A DNA stretch of 64,000 bases from Pseudomonas fluorescens (lineage in GTDB: Bacteria; Pseudomonadota; Gammaproteobacteria; Pseudomonadales; Pseudomonadaceae), in assembly GCF_902497775.2 (NCBI RefSeq), contig NZ_OZ024668.1:5874326-5938325 (forward strand), in the 5' to 3' direction. The position numbers were made by a program, and so were the translations under genes. Under the pieces are notes generated by a model, which was not told the DNA's origin, made no database searches, and saw only the letters and a list, made by a program, of their open reading frames with translations. Position 1 is the stretch's first letter; each line of letters starts with the position of its first letter. This document shows positions 28,442 through 34,758 of the stretch, one piece after another.

Positions 28442-28756
28442 TCACGTCAAAGCGGCCAGGTGTTCGACCGTCTCAGGGAATTTTTCTACCAGGCGGATCA
28501 GCGTCATTGCCTGGGCATTGGGGCGGGCCCTGCCTTGTTCCCAGTTTTCCAGGGTGCGGGCATTGGTGCGCAGATACATGGCGAACACCGCGCGCGACAT
28601 GTTCAGGCGTTCGCGAATAGCCACCAGCTCTTCGGCCGACACCTCCATCAGCTCGGCGAGTTGTACTTTGTGCGAGCGCAGGGTCAGCTTGCTTTGACGC
28701 TCCTGGGCAAGGGCATCGAAGCCTTCGTTCAGTTCGGAAAAAATATCGCGTTTCAT
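28442..28756 (-). CDS. HigA-type antitoxin, HTH regulator
   Basis: 104 residues. C-terminal HTH with VAIRERLNMSRAVFAMYLRTNARTLENWEQG, typical of XRE-family antitoxins of the HigBA-2 type, and an N-terminal segment for toxin contact. It starts 1 base after the stop of the toxin frame (TAAAATG), the usual toxin-first order of higBA. It probably represses its own promoter. The gene looks intact although its partner is broken. Confidence 0.85.
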   Translation of the reverse strand: MKRDIFSELNEGFDALAQERQSKLTLRSHKVQLAELMEVSAEELVAIRERLNMSRAVFAMYLRTNARTLENWEQGRARPNAQAMTLIRLVEKFPETVEHLAALT

Positions 28757-28757
28757 T

Positions 28758-29096
28758 TTATGTCCTCGCTTCGATTTCCAGATCGAGCATCTGTTTGAGC
28801 GACTGGCGTTGCACAGGGCTCAGATCGTCCTGCTGATCCTTGCCATACAAGGTGAGCAGCCAGAACTGCTGGCCATTGTTCCACCAGTAGTAGATGACTC
28901 GAATACCGCCACGTTTGCCCTTGTGCCGCAGACCATCGGCGAAGCGGATCTTGCGCAGGCCACCGGTCCCCTGGATGACTGAGCCAGCCTGGGGGTTGAG
29001 CAGCAATATCAACTGCAAACTCCTTAGTGCCTCGTCATCCAGTTATTCACGGCGATAGCGCGCAAAGGCCGGCAGTTCGACGAAAAGTGCTTCCAT
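28758..29096 (-). pseudogene. HigB/RelE-type toxin gene interrupted by an in-frame stop
   Basis: The full frame would give about 112 residues: a start MEALFVELPAFARYRRE from the ATG at 29096, then TAA at 29043-29045 in the same frame, then LDDEALRSLQLILLLNPQAG and the typical toxin body with VIQGTGGLRKIRF and GIRVIYYWW. In relatives I recall a Tyr at the stop position, so one substitution (TAC or TAT to TAA) explains it. The body after the stop is undamaged. A TTG at 29012 has AAGGAG 7 bp upstream and could start an 84-residue product lacking the first helix, so a shortened toxin is not excluded. The antitoxin is intact. Confidence 0.75.
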
Positions 29097-29214
29097 GCTC
29101 TGTACGTTATCTGCGTATAGTTTGTGGTCATCAGGCTTTGCCGTCAAGCGACGGGCCTGTAACCAGCCTATACGTGCAGCCGTGAGGCCGCCGGGGGGAT
29201 GATTGCCTGGCGTG

Positions 29215-29676
29215 TCAAACCGGCTGCCCGCGATCCACCTTGCTGCTGAGAATGATCGAGGTGGTGGTTTTCTCCACGCCTTCAACGCTGCCGATCTGAT
29301 CGAGCAACTGGTCCAGTTGCTCGGGCGAATCACTGCGCAGCCAAGCGACGTAATCGAATTCGCCGCTGACCGCGCACAATTGCTGGACCTGGCCCATGGC
29401 GCTCAGGCGCCGTACCACGTCCTTGCCCGAACGCGGCTGCACCTTGATGCCGACATAAGCCTGCAGGCCGCCATCGATCAAGCGCTGGCCCAGGCGCACG
29501 CCATAGCCGCTGATGACCTTGGTCTTCTCCAGGCGGGCCAGGCGCGAGGTTACCGTGGTGCGCGCGATACCCAGTTGCCGGGCAAGCGTGGCGACGCTTT
29601 CACGGGCGTTGATCTGCAGCAGCGAGATCAACTGGCGATCGATTTCGTCGAGGGCAACGGGGCGGCTGTCGGACAT
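29215..29676 (-). CDS. Lrp/AsnC family transcriptional regulator
   Basis: 153 residues from the ATG at 29676. N-terminal HTH with LDEIDRQLISLLQINARESVATLARQLGIARTTVTSRLARLE and a C-terminal RAM/ACT-like domain (residues 70-150). Lrp proteins sense amino acids and control their metabolism. The davBA lysine genes lie on the same strand just beyond the toxin-antitoxin genes, so lysine sensing is a plausible guess. The longer frame to 29706 adds ten residues without support. Confidence 0.9.
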   Translation of the reverse strand: MSDSRPVALDEIDRQLISLLQINARESVATLARQLGIARTTVTSRLARLEKTKVISGYGVRLGQRLIDGGLQAYVGIKVQPRSGKDVVRRLSAMGQVQQLCAVSGEFDYVAWLRSDSPEQLDQLLDQIGSVEGVEKTTTSIILSSKVDRGQPV

Positions 29677-29768
29677 GGGCACTCTCTGGCAAGAGCCGCA
29701 TTTCACGGCTCATGGAATAAGCGCGATAGCCTATCCATTGCCCTGACCCTTGGGCAAGACGTCTGTGC

Positions 29769-30587
29769 TCAGCGCGGCTTGAAGCAGTGCTCGGCTTGGG
29801 GGAAGCTGCCGTCACGCACCTCTCGAGCATAGGCGGCCAGGGCGTGGGCGATCTGCGGCTGAAGGTCGGCAAAGCGTTTGACGAAGCGCGGCTGATATTC
29901 GCCGAACAAACCAAGCAGGTCCTCGGTGACCAGTACCTGACCATCACAGGCTGGCGAAGCACCGATACCGATGGTGGGGATTGCCAACTCTTCGCTCAAG
30001 CGCCGCGCCAGGGGTTCGGCGATGCCTTCGAGCACGACCGAAAAGGCGCCGGCGGCCTGCATGGCCAGGGCATCCCGGCGCACTTTGGCGGCACTTTGAT
30101 CGTCGCGGCCCTGGGCTTTGAAACCGCCCAGGCAATTGACCTGCTGCGGCATCAGCCCGACATGGGCCATGACCGGAATCCCACGGCGAGTGAGGAATTC
30201 CACGGTCTCGGCCATCTCTTCACCGCCTTCAAGCTTGACGCCTTGGGCAGCGGTTTCGCGCAGCAGTCGGGCGGCACTGAGGAATGCCTGTTCAGGTGAA
30301 GCTTGATAACTGCCAAATGGCAGGTCGATGACCACGCAGGCGCGTTCGGACCCACGCATTACCGCCTGGCCGTGGGCAATCATCATCTCCAGGGTAACGC
30401 CGAGGGTGCTGGGCATACCGTAGAGGACCATGCCCAGCGAGTCGCCGACGATGATCACATCGGCCTCGGCATCGACCCAGCGCGCCATTGGCATGCTGTA
30501 GGCGGTCAGCACGACCAGGTTGCCAGCGCCTTTGCGCTGCTGGATGGCGGGCACGCTCAAGCGGTTTACACGTACATGGCTGCTCAT
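29769..30587 (-). CDS. panB: 3-methyl-2-oxobutanoate hydroxymethyltransferase (second-type PanB)
   Basis: 272 residues. TIM-barrel enzyme making ketopantoate from 2-ketoisovalerate and methylene-tetrahydrofolate. Motifs [15 protein letters not shown] (metal Asp), VKLEGGEE and [10 protein letters not shown] are present. Pantothenate genes usually come as panB-panC, but no panC is adjacent, so this looks like the isolated panB paralogue of Pseudomonas and need not be the main pathway copy. It is divergent from the AraC gene. Confidence 0.9.
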   Translation of the reverse strand: MSSHVRVNRLSVPAIQQRKGAGNLVVLTAYSMPMARWVDAEADVIIVGDSLGMVLYGMPSTLGVTLEMMIAHGQAVMRGSERACVVIDLPFGSYQASPEQAFLSAARLLRETAAQGVKLEGGEEMAETVEFLTRRGIPVMAHVGLMPQQVNCLGGFKAQGRDDQSAAKVRRDALAMQAAGAFSVVLEGIAEPLARRLSEELAIPTIGIGASPACDGQVLVTEDLLGLFGEYQPRFVKRFADLQPQIAHALAAYAREVRDGSFPQAEHCFKPR

Positions 30588-30671
30588 CGGTGTCTCCTTG
30601 GGTTGTTCAACGAAGCCGGGCGCAGGCTACCATCGGCCTTTGTCGGCTCACTTGAGCAAAGGAGACAGGTA

Positions 30672-31532
30672 ATGCCGCCAACGAGACAAACCAGTGAAGT
30701 GCCGCCGCTGCCGGACTTTCAGCAACTGCCAGACCCTGTCTATCGGCGCATGTTTGCCATTCCGGCGGGCCATCGGGTGCAGATGCACAGCCATCCCTGG
30801 GTGCAGTTCACCTATGCCAGTGCCGGGATCATGCAGGTGCTGACCGAACAACACAGCTACCTGTTGCCGCCGCAATGTGCGTTATGGATACCGGCAGGCA
30901 TCGAGCACACCGCCTATAGCGACCAGGCCATCGAGTTTCGCGGGCTGTACCTGGACGACTCGCTGCTCAATGGTTATCAGCGTCCTTGTGGTGTGCTGCA
31001 AGTCACGCCGTTGGTACGCGAACTGATCGACAAGGCCAGTCGTTTTGCCCCGGAGTATCCTGCACAAGGGGCACAGGCGCGGCTCTTACAAGTGTTGGTC
31101 GATGAGTTGCGCGAGCTGCCCGAAGCGCCATTCGGCCTGCCGCTGCCCAGCGACCCGCGCTTGCGGCGAATCACTGAAGCCTTGCAAGCCAATCCTGCGG
31201 ACAACCGCAGTGTTGAAGATTGGGCTCGGCTTGTAGGGGCTTCACGGCGCACCTTGGTGCGGCTGTTTCAGGCACAGACGCAGCTATCGTTCCGCGAATG
31301 GCGTCAGCGCCTGCGCTTGCTCGCGGCATTACCGATGTTGGCCCAGGGTATGAGCGTGACGACCCTCTCCAATGAGTTGGGCTATGACTCGGTGTCGGCG
31401 TTCATTGCACTGTTTCAACGCCATTACGGGGTAACACCCGGTATATACGGTGCGCGGCTTTGCGCACCGAATCAGCTGCCTTGGGATAATCAGCCGCGAA
31501 CCATGGCAGTTACTTCCTCCAGCGACTTGTAG
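30672..31532 (+). CDS. AraC family transcriptional regulator with cupin sensor
   Basis: 286 residues from the ATG at 30672 (AAAGGAGACAGGTA before it). N-terminal cupin (AGHRVQMHSHPWVQFTYAS...PPQCALWIPAGIEHTAY) and C-terminal double HTH (residues ~180-275; RTLVRLFQAQTQLSFREWRQRLRL and ELGYDSVSAFIALFQRHYGVTPGIY). Effector unknown. Divergent from panB, so it may control that gene. Its 3' end overlaps the convergent gene at 31490 by 43 bp, an uncommon overlap that puts the last ~14 codons after the HTH in doubt as ancestral sequence. Confidence 0.88.
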   Translation: MPPTRQTSEVPPLPDFQQLPDPVYRRMFAIPAGHRVQMHSHPWVQFTYASAGIMQVLTEQHSYLLPPQCALWIPAGIEHTAYSDQAIEFRGLYLDDSLLNGYQRPCGVLQVTPLVRELIDKASRFAPEYPAQGAQARLLQVLVDELRELPEAPFGLPLPSDPRLRRITEALQANPADNRSVEDWARLVGASRRTLVRLFQAQTQLSFREWRQRLRLLAALPMLAQGMSVTTLSNELGYDSVSAFIALFQRHYGVTPGIYGARLCAPNQLPWDNQPRTMAVTSSSDL

Positions 31533-32284
31533 GCGATGAGGTTGCGCGGAATGCGCGACGTGGCAGAGAGGTTATAGACAGCAAAGTCCTTGCTTATCAC
31601 CGAGTCGGCGACCAGTTGGAAAGACGGCAGGATACGTGATTCAAAATGCTGATCCAGGCCACAAGGGGAAGCTGTCGTGCCGGGGCTTTCGTAGAATCGG
31701 CCTAGGTTCTGGTCGAGATCGACGCCGACCAGGAACACCCTGTTGAAACCAGCATGATAGGCAATCTGCAAGGCCAGGTACGCCACCGTGCGGGCATCAA
31801 AAAAACCATGCTGCAGATTCTTGCTGAACCCCAGGGATTTCCTGCGACAGCCGAGAAAGGAGCGATTGCGCACCAGGTCCTGGTTATTGCGCGAAAGAAA
31901 ATCGGTCAACTTTGGCTTGGGAGCTTTCTTTAGAAAGTACAGCTCGGCTTCGGTGGCAACGTGCGCTCCGGCAAAGTGATCTTGCCAGAGTGCGACCCGC
32001 TCGCTGCGCAGCATTGCCTGGGCAAATAGCTCGGGTTGCTGAACCGAGAAGTCGCGGTCGGTACAGGCATAGAAAAACGGTTTGATGGGCGTATCGAGAA
32101 ACATCGAAATCGCGCCGTTCATAGTGATCATCGGAACGTCACTGAAAGCCTCCAGCGGGAACCCCGCTGCTGATCTGCCAGAGGCGACAATAAATACCGG
32201 ACCTGAGCGGATGTTCCGGCATTTCTCGAAATTGCTGACGCTCAAGGGGTGTTCATGGGGACGTGTTACTGCAGTGGCGCCCAT
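31490..32284 (-). CDS. Rossmann-like surface-glycan protein (DUF115/MptE- or GT42-like)
   Basis: 264 residues, ATG at 32284 with AAGGA 8 bp upstream. VFIVASGRSAAGFPLEAFSD near the N-terminus resembles the nucleotide-binding GxGPS-type loop, and TVAYLALQIAYHAGFNRVFLVGVDLD resembles the second conserved block of DUF115 / sialyltransferase-like enzymes, which move or sense sugar nucleotides. I do not recognise a specific function; a role in LPS core or another surface glycan is suggested by the neighbouring glycosyltransferase. Base composition is lower in G+C than the rest of the window, suggesting transfer. Confidence 0.72.
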   Translation of the reverse strand: MGATAVTRPHEHPLSVSNFEKCRNIRSGPVFIVASGRSAAGFPLEAFSDVPMITMNGAISMFLDTPIKPFFYACTDRDFSVQQPELFAQAMLRSERVALWQDHFAGAHVATEAELYFLKKAPKPKLTDFLSRNNQDLVRNRSFLGCRRKSLGFSKNLQHGFFDARTVAYLALQIAYHAGFNRVFLVGVDLDQNLGRFYESPGTTASPCGLDQHFESRILPSFQLVADSVISKDFAVYNLSATSRIPRNLIAYKSLEEVTAMVRG

Positions 32285-32515
32285 AGGTCAGGTCCTTACA
32301 CATCTGGCATCAACGAAAGCCGCATGCTGTCGACTTGTAAATTATTGTTAAAAAGTTGACCTGCCAGGCCGGGCCAAGGTTCCTGCGAATGTGCAAGAAG
32401 AGGCTTAATCTCGCCGTCAGATAGTGGCTTTGTGCTCATGCTTTGAAGTCAGTAAACTCCCCAGCTTTTCAGGCGCGGCCAGACGTGAGTGGGTTGCCCG
32501 TTCAAGGGAACCGTT
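32285..32515. other. AT-rich divergent intergenic region
   Basis: About 230 bp between the two divergent glycan genes, with poly-AT tracts such as TTGTAAATTATTGTTAAAAAG. It must contain promoters for both, but I could not fix -35/-10 pairs with confidence. No small ORF with a good start is evident. Confidence 0.45.
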
Positions 32516-33169
32516 TTGAGCAAGATCAAGTTCGACGTAGATGCCGTTTATTGCATTTCCATCAAAGAGCGAAACGACCGGCGCGAGTTGTTCCGGCAGA
32601 CCGTTGGCAGCCTGATCCAGAATCAGGTGATCTTTCACGTTGTCGAGCGTAGTGATGATCCGGTCCGGGGCTGTTATGAGTCCCACCAGGCCTTGGCACG
32701 CCAGGCATTGGCAGAAGGCTTGCAGCGCGTGCTGATCTTCGAGGATGACGTACAGGCCTATGCACTGAAGGCGGCGCCTATCCGTTGGGTCAACCGCTTC
32801 ATCCGCACGCGTAATTTCCAAGCGCTGCACCTGGGGTACAGCATGGGCAGAACCTGGCTGACCTGGTTCCCCTACATTGCCCGTGGCCGGGTGGTGGCGC
32901 TGCATGCTTACATTTTGTCGCCTGCAGGCTGCCGGATCCTGGCGGAAACGCCGTACGACGGCACGCCGGTGGATGTGCTGTTCAAGCAGCGGATCAAACA
33001 GCACTGCGTGTTCCCCATGCTATTCCGCCAGCATGCGGCGTCAGCGACGGGCAGCGATATCGAAACGCTGGTCAGGAATGAAGACGAGTTCTGGCAACGC
33101 AACTGGGACAAGCATCGCATTTCGCCGCTGAAGAACTTCTGGCGTACGCTGTTTCGAGTGCGTTTCTGA
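32516..33169 (+). CDS. Glycosyltransferase family 25 (LOS/LPS biosynthesis)
   Basis: 217 residues from a TTG at 32516, which has AAGGGA 6 bp upstream; a GTG at 32489 would add nine residues without a ribosome-binding site. GT25 layout: VYCISIKERNDRRE at the N-terminus, RGCYESHQALARQALAE (donor site), VLIFEDDVQ with the DxD-like acid pair, then HAYILSPAGCRIL. Such enzymes add galactose or other sugars to LOS/LPS. It is divergent from the Rossmann-like gene and shares its lower GC, so both may be one acquired LPS-modifying unit. Confidence 0.82.
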   Translation: MSKIKFDVDAVYCISIKERNDRRELFRQTVGSLIQNQVIFHVVERSDDPVRGCYESHQALARQALAEGLQRVLIFEDDVQAYALKAAPIRWVNRFIRTRNFQALHLGYSMGRTWLTWFPYIARGRVVALHAYILSPAGCRILAETPYDGTPVDVLFKQRIKQHCVFPMLFRQHAASATGSDIETLVRNEDEFWQRNWDKHRISPLKNFWRTLFRVRF

Positions 33170-33240
33170 GGTAACGGGCTAGAGTGGTGAAGGTACCGGC
33201 GGCAAGGATGTCGCTGCGCTTTTAATACTCAGGGTTCGAG

Positions 33241-33393
33241 ATGAATGACCATAAGACCTTTCGCACGCTTCAGTCATTGAAGCGCGCATTGCTGGGCGCT
33301 TTGGCAGCGCTCAGCTTCGTTTTGATACCGCTTGTGTGGGTGCCGCTGATTGTCGGTGACTGGTTGCTGGACAAGCTCAGGCGTCGCAGATGA
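33241..33393 (+). CDS. Small single-pass membrane protein
   Basis: 50 residues: basic start MNDHKTFRTLQSLKRALLG, one hydrophobic helix with LSFVLIPLVWVPLIVG (residues 25-40), then a basic tail LDKLRRRR. No clear family. The ribosome-binding site is weak (AGGGTTCGAG), but the charge pattern, position after the GT25 gene and terminator just behind it support a real gene. Function unknown. Confidence 0.6.
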   Translation: MNDHKTFRTLQSLKRALLGALAALSFVLIPLVWVPLIVGDWLLDKLRRRR

Positions 33394-33416
33394 AACCTGC
33401 CTTTGTTCCCAGACAT

Positions 33417-33443
33417 AAAAAACCGCGCACTGCGCGGTTTTTT
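33417..33443 (+). terminator. Terminator after the small membrane gene; resembles the tRNA terminator at 34640
   Basis: AAAAAACCGCGCA-C-TGCGCGGTTTTTTG: 7-8 GC-rich pairs with symmetrical A and T tracts, so it can act in both directions. Its sequence and the TGGTGGGCCC 9 bases beyond repeat the terminator plus tRNA 3' end at 34640-34680. Confidence 0.85.
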
Positions 33444-33548
33444 GTTTGGTGGGCCCCAGAGTGCAATGCCCCTCGGCCCCACAGGGCCCACAGCAGGCCT
33501 GGGCGCGGCCCCGATTGCATCGCCCCGGAGCTTTGCACTTTTTCGCGA
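33444..33548. repeat. GC-rich tract with partial tRNA-tail copy and imperfect internal repeats
   Basis: Begins just within GTTTGGTGGGCCCCAG, whose TGGTGGGCCC equals the 3' end (complement) of the tRNA at 34669-34745. It continues with two imperfect copies of a TGCAATGCCCC / TGCATCGCCCC unit each following GGCCCC, and a second GGGCCCACAGCAGG resembling GGGCCCAGCAGG in the tRNA. No ORF is convincing. It could be a worn attachment site or rearrangement scar. Confidence 0.4.
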
Positions 33549-33714
33549 CGCAAAGCGCGTCGGCGGGAGGGGGATCTTCTTCGTAGTTGAGGCCGTGTTT
33601 CCCGATGACTAGCGCACCCTGGATAGTGTGTACCTGGTGGTGCCTGATCAACGGATCGAAGGGAAGGGGACCTATGTCGGTCAGGGGCGGTTCGTCTGTA
33701 CCAGGATGAATTAA
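33549..33714 (+). pseudogene. Remnant of a decayed coding sequence
   Basis: Frame 3 reads IFFVVEAVFPDD, then TAG at 33610-33612, then RTLDSVYLVVPDQRIEGKG and TYVGQGRFVCTRMN up to TAA at 33712. The part after the stop has natural protein character (hydrophobic strand, DQR turn, GxGxF), as if the tail of an extracytoplasmic beta-rich protein. No start with a ribosome-binding site is seen. I cannot name the family. It may be chance, so this is a weak call. Confidence 0.3.
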
Positions 33715-33758
33715 TTAGTGTGTATCGTGTGTATATATTTGTTGCCCGGACCTGTAGT

Positions 33759-33777
33759 CGTGTGTAATGTACACACG
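33759..33777 (+). promoter_or_regulatory. Palindromic operator in front of hicA
   Basis: CGTGTGTA-ATG-TACACACG, a perfect 8-bp inverted repeat with a 3-bp centre, 20 bp before hicA. A half-like GTGTGTAT occurs twice more at 33719-33733. The TATATAT near 33732 could be a -10. HicB proteins bind such operators for autorepression. Confidence 0.6.
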
Positions 33778-33797
33778 AAATGGCGCGAAGCGGCAGC

Positions 33798-33980
33798 ATG
33801 CGAAGTAGAGAAATAATCGCGCTACTTGAGGAGGATGGATGGCAAGAGGTAGGTGTGAGAGGTAGTCACCACCACTTCAAGCATCCAACCAAACCCGGCA
33901 GGGTGACGGTCCCACATCCCAAGAGCGATATACCAAAAGGGACGTTGAACAACATACTGAAAACCGCTGGCCTCAAGTGA
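33798..33980 (+). CDS. hicA: HicA toxin, mRNA interferase
   Basis: 60 residues from the ATG at 33798: MRSREIIALLEEDGWQEVGV, then GSHHHFKHP with the catalytic His, and VTVPHPKSDIPKGTLNNILK, the complete HicA double-stranded-RNA-binding-like fold. An upstream ATG at 33780 would add six residues that HicA proteins lack. HicA cuts mRNA when free of HicB. Followed by hicB after 54 bp; lower GC than the core genome. Confidence 0.9.
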   Translation: MRSREIIALLEEDGWQEVGVRGSHHHFKHPTKPGRVTVPHPKSDIPKGTLNNILKTAGLK

Positions 33981-34034
33981 GGCCTGCAAGTTTGCACGCC
34001 CCTCCTTGAGGAAGGGTTGAGAACAGGAGCGCTC

Positions 34035-34457
34035 ATGAAATTTCCAGTCGTCATTCATAAAGACCCAGATTCAGACTACGGCGTGACGGTGCCGGATGTC
34101 GCGGGCTGCTTTTCTTCAGGTGCAACCGTTGACGAAGCGCTGGACAACGTCCAGGAGGCTTTGGCCCTGCACTTCGAATCACTAGTTGCCGATGAAGAGC
34201 CATTGCCTCAAAGCCAAGCTATCGATGCTCATTTGAGCAATCCCGATTATGCGGGTGGCGTGTGGGCCGTCGTTGATTTCGATGTGACCCCATACCTGGG
34301 CAAGTCGGTACGGTTCAATGCGTCTCTGCCGGAGTTTCTGCTGCAGCGCATCGACAACTATGTGAAGAATCATCCAGAACAGAAAAGCCGTTCGGGCTTC
34401 TTGGCGTCTGCAGCGCTGCGCGTGCTGCAAGAAGCATCCCCCGACATCAGAGCGTGA
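34035..34457 (+). CDS. hicB: HicB antitoxin
   Basis: 140 residues, ATG at 34035 with CAGGAG 5 bp upstream. N-terminal partial RNase-H-like HicB fold (MKFPVVIHKDPDSDYGVTVPDVAGCFSSG and EALALHFESLVADEEPLPQ) and a C-terminal ribbon-helix-helix-like DNA-binding part (NASLPEFLLQRIDNYVK...RSGFLASAALRVL). It neutralises HicA and autoregulates, probably via the palindrome at 33759. Confidence 0.92.
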   Translation: MKFPVVIHKDPDSDYGVTVPDVAGCFSSGATVDEALDNVQEALALHFESLVADEEPLPQSQAIDAHLSNPDYAGGVWAVVDFDVTPYLGKSVRFNASLPEFLLQRIDNYVKNHPEQKSRSGFLASAALRVLQEASPDIRA

Positions 34458-34491
34458 ACAACAAACCCGCCGGACTGGCGGGTTTGTTGTT
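34458..34491 (+). terminator. Terminator of hicAB
   Basis: ACAACAAACCCGCC-GGACT-GGCGGGTTTGTTGT, a 14-bp perfect stem with T-containing 3' arm directly after the hicB stop. Little free T-run beyond the stem. Confidence 0.8.
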
Positions 34492-34639
34492 GCTGGACTA
34501 AAGCGTTATCGGTTTGAGCTGTCCCTCCAGTGTACCGGCCTTTGCCCCCGCACTGGCAATGGCACCTGTGGACGCTTTGTGGGCACATGAAGCCGAGAGA
34601 TGACCTAACTGAAGTGAAAACAGCAGTGTCAGAAACGAC

Positions 34640-34664
34640 AAAAGCCGCGCAGTGCGCGGCTTTG
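34640..34664 (-). terminator. Terminator of the tRNA gene
   Basis: Minus strand AAAGCCGCGCA-C-TGCGCGGCTTTTGTC about 5 bases after the CCA end; 9-10 bp stem with a short T-run. Near-copy at 33417-33443. Confidence 0.8.
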
Positions 34665-34668
34665 AAGA

Positions 34669-34745
<77 letters not shown>

Positions 34746-34758
34746 CAGTGGACGCGGA

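Noticed and set aside
28758..29018. Toxin frame starting at the TTG at 29018 as a complete gene
   Set aside because: It lacks the first helix found in relatives and that helix is present just upstream in the same frame behind a TAA, so an interrupted gene explains the data better.
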